From: Phycisphaerae bacterium
Lineage (GTDB): Bacteria; Planctomycetota; Phycisphaerae; UBA1845; Fen-1342
DNA: 64,000 bases
NCBI GenBank assembly: GCA_028279405.1
Contig: JANQNU010000072.1
Coordinates: forward strand, 1 to 64,000
Reading direction: 5' to 3'
Position 1 is the stretch's first letter; every line of letters begins with the position of its first letter. The position numbers were made by a program, and so were the translations under genes. Below, piece by piece: positions 62,511-64,000 of the stretch. Under the pieces are notes generated by a model. It saw nothing but the letters and a program-made list of their open reading frames with translations. It ran no database searches and was not told where the DNA came from.

Positions 62511-62919
62511 GAGCCCGGAGCGCAAGCGACGGGTTCGAACGGCGTTCGGCTTTTTCATCGCGCGCACCTTGATCCTCGCTCGCGCTCGGGGCTCGTTGTG
62601 GACGGCACTGGCTTGCGGTGGCGCTAGCGCGAGCCCGGAGCGCAAGCGACGGGTTCGAACGATGTTCGTTTTTTTCATCACGCGCACCTTGATCCCCTCG
62701 CTCACGCTCGGGGCTCGTTGTGTTCGATACCTGTTCGGTCGGTCCGGAGCCGGCGACGTCAATGCGAGCCGCGAGCGCAAGCGAGCGGTCCATGGCGGGC
62801 GGGACGCCCGCCCCACCCTGTGTTTCTTGGGAGCTGTTCTTGCCGCACAAAGGGGAGCTTGCTCCACCAGGAGGGCAAGCGACGGGTCCGCCCCCAACCC
62901 CAAGATGGGGTGGGGCACC
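62511..62919. repeat. Two inverted family C elements plus family B palindrome
   Basis: Family C elements in the opposite orientation to most others lie at 62511-62595 and 62630-62718. In the second, the core forms CGAAC-GAT-GTTCG followed by seven T, a terminator-like fold. A C arm (about 62765-62790), a GGAGCTTGCTCC palindrome (about 62851-62862) and a family B palindrome (CCCCAACCCC-AAGA-TGGGGTGGGG, about 62893-62916) complete the block. The 508-base gap has no gene. Confidence 0.83.
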
Positions 62920-62931
62920 TTATCGACTGGC

Positions 62932-63453
62932 TCAATTCCAGAAGGCGGCGATCGTGATCAGCAGCCAGATGGCCAGGCCAACGGCGATTTTTGCCAGCGT
63001 GCCGGCGAGTCGGCCGACGCCGGCCCCGACGCCGGAGAGTACGGCTTTGTTCATCTGCAGGCCGCCGTGCAGTTCGAACGCCCATGCGCCGGCCGCGGCG
63101 CCGACACAAGCACCGACGAGCGTACCGACGATCGGCATCGGGATCAGGAACGTGGCCGCGATGCCGCCCACGATCGACCCCAGCAATGCCCCCCACGAGC
63201 CGCGCTTCGTACCGCCGGCGCGGCGCGCGCCCCATGCGCCGAGCGCGAACTCCAGCAGCTCGCCGATGATGGCAAGGGCAGTGATGGTTACGAGCACCGC
63301 CAGACCGAACATCGGGTCGGCAGCGTCGTGCGTCCACCATGCCAGGAGCATTGTCAGCGCAACCATCAACCACGTGCCGGGAAGGCCGAGTACGACCAGC
63401 AGCAGGCAAAGCAGATTGACGATCGTGAGAAGCGCGGCCCAGAGCCAGATCAT
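62932..63453 (-). CDS. DUF456 family membrane protein
   Basis: A 173-aa, strongly hydrophobic protein with about five membrane segments. The DUF456 pattern is recognisable: LLVVLGLPGTWLMV near the start, EFALGAWGARRAGGTKRGSWGALLGSIVGGIAATF in the middle, and the Gly-rich helix VGACVGAAAGAWAFE. Function unknown in the family. It follows argH after 61 bases on the same strand. Confidence 0.85.
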   Translation of the reverse strand: MIWLWAALLTIVNLLCLLLVVLGLPGTWLMVALTMLLAWWTHDAADPMFGLAVLVTITALAIIGELLEFALGAWGARRAGGTKRGSWGALLGSIVGGIAATFLIPMPIVGTLVGACVGAAAGAWAFELHGGLQMNKAVLSGVGAGVGRLAGTLAKIAVGLAIWLLITIAAFWN

Positions 63454-63514
63454 GGTTCACCCGCGATGGTCGATGTTACGCCGCGGCGCCGCGCCGGCGC
63501 AGGCCGTTTGCGCG

Positions 63515-64000
63515 CTACTCCGATGCCGGCAGGAGCGCGGATTCCGCCGACGCGATTCGCGCGGCGACGTTAGCGCACTGCGACCGTAGCGCCGTACATT
63601 CGTCCCGAATCGCGTCCCAGATGGTATTCGCGACGCCAGTCGGATTATCGCGCCATTCTCGCGCGCGATTGGCGTCGAACCGGCCACCGCGCACTTCGTC
63701 CGCGATGCGACGATAGGCCTCGCGAAACGGCACGCCGGCCGTGGTGAGCGCGAGGGCCGCATGTGTTGCATACAGCTCCGGTCGCATCGCCGTTTGGAGT
63801 CGGTCGCGGTCGACCGTGAAGTCGGCGATCACCCGCGTCGCAATCAGCAACATGTCCGGCAACTCCTCGGCGGTGCGGATCGGCGGTTCCTTCGTCAGCT
63901 GCAAGTCGCGGTGGTAGCCGGACGTGAGCCCGGCCGTGACCGCTTCCAACTCCGACAGCCGGGTGCGCAGCCGGGCCCCGCGTGCCCGCAACAGCTCCAG
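63515..64000 (-). CDS. argH: Argininosuccinate lyase, C-terminal part
   Basis: The last 161 codons of a minus-strand gene that enters from beyond position 64000. The segment GLTSGYHRDLQLTKE is the conserved stretch that precedes the C-terminal helical domain in argininosuccinate lyases, and VPFREAYRRIADEV is the usual tail motif. ArgH splits argininosuccinate into arginine and fumarate. The catalytic Ser loop lies outside the window, so its integrity cannot be judged. Confidence 0.88.
   Translation of the reverse strand: MELLRARGARLRTRLSELEAVTAGLTSGYHRDLQLTKEPPIRTAEELPDMLLIATRVIADFTVDRDRLQTAMRPELYATHAALALTTAGVPFREAYRRIADEVRGGRFDANRAREWRDNPTGVANTIWDAIRDECTALRSQCANVAARIASAESALLPASE

Overview
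The window looks like a chromosomal segment of a Planctomycetota bacterium, possibly from the Phycisphaerae side. The evidence is high G+C coding sequence, a secreted protein ending in a planctomycete-style dockerin repeat, large secreted beta-propeller/FG-GAP proteins, N-terminal zinc ribbons fused to membrane domains, and heavy use of GTG/TTG starts. Nearly every large intergenic gap is filled with the same few short palindromic repeat modules. No rRNA, CRISPR array, integrase or transposase gene is visible.

Layout. 1-17.7 kb is mostly housekeeping: a partial Gly-rich lipoprotein, ribBA-tsaD-pdxH, a CBS/orphan OppF/SRAP group, a PQQ-type propeller, a dockerin protein, an M48 peptidase divergent from trpF, a CDGSH/thioesterase/peptidyl-prolyl isomerase operon, and trkA-trkH. 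Between trkH and the next cluster, the minus strand carries a compact unit with a good promoter, a possible leaderless 25-codon ORF and an intrinsic terminator.

18.7-39.4 kb is the centrepiece. It is one co-directional run of a polyunsaturated fatty acid synthase (pfaD enoyl reductase; a KS-AT-ACP-KR-DH protein; a KS-CLF-AT-DH-DH protein) followed without a break by oleA, oleB, oleC and oleD. Ole enzymes join two fatty acyl chains head to head into a long-chain olefin. The natural reading is one operon that builds polyunsaturated acyl chains and condenses them into a very long polyunsaturated hydrocarbon. The second megasynthase gene also carries two near-perfect parS centromere sites and an in-frame copy of the intergenic hairpin repeat, all in interdomain linkers.

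42.1-46.2 kb, on the minus strand, is a separate type II system: FabZ-like, ACP, FabZ-like, a ketosynthase-like subunit that has lost all catalytic residues (CLF-like), and an intact ketosynthase. Between the two lipid clusters lie a zinc-ribbon membrane protein and a cobalamin-binding-type protein.

46.9-64 kb holds a pair of exported proteins (a tail-fibre-like repeat protein and a degenerate M23-like protein), ahcY, tRNA-Leu(CAG), an M16-like protein without its zinc motif, a phosphohexomutase, a small operon with an O-methyltransferase, a PduO-type cobalamin adenosyltransferase, an FG-GAP protein, a DUF456 membrane protein and the 3' part of argH. All assignments come from reading motifs; no database search was possible.
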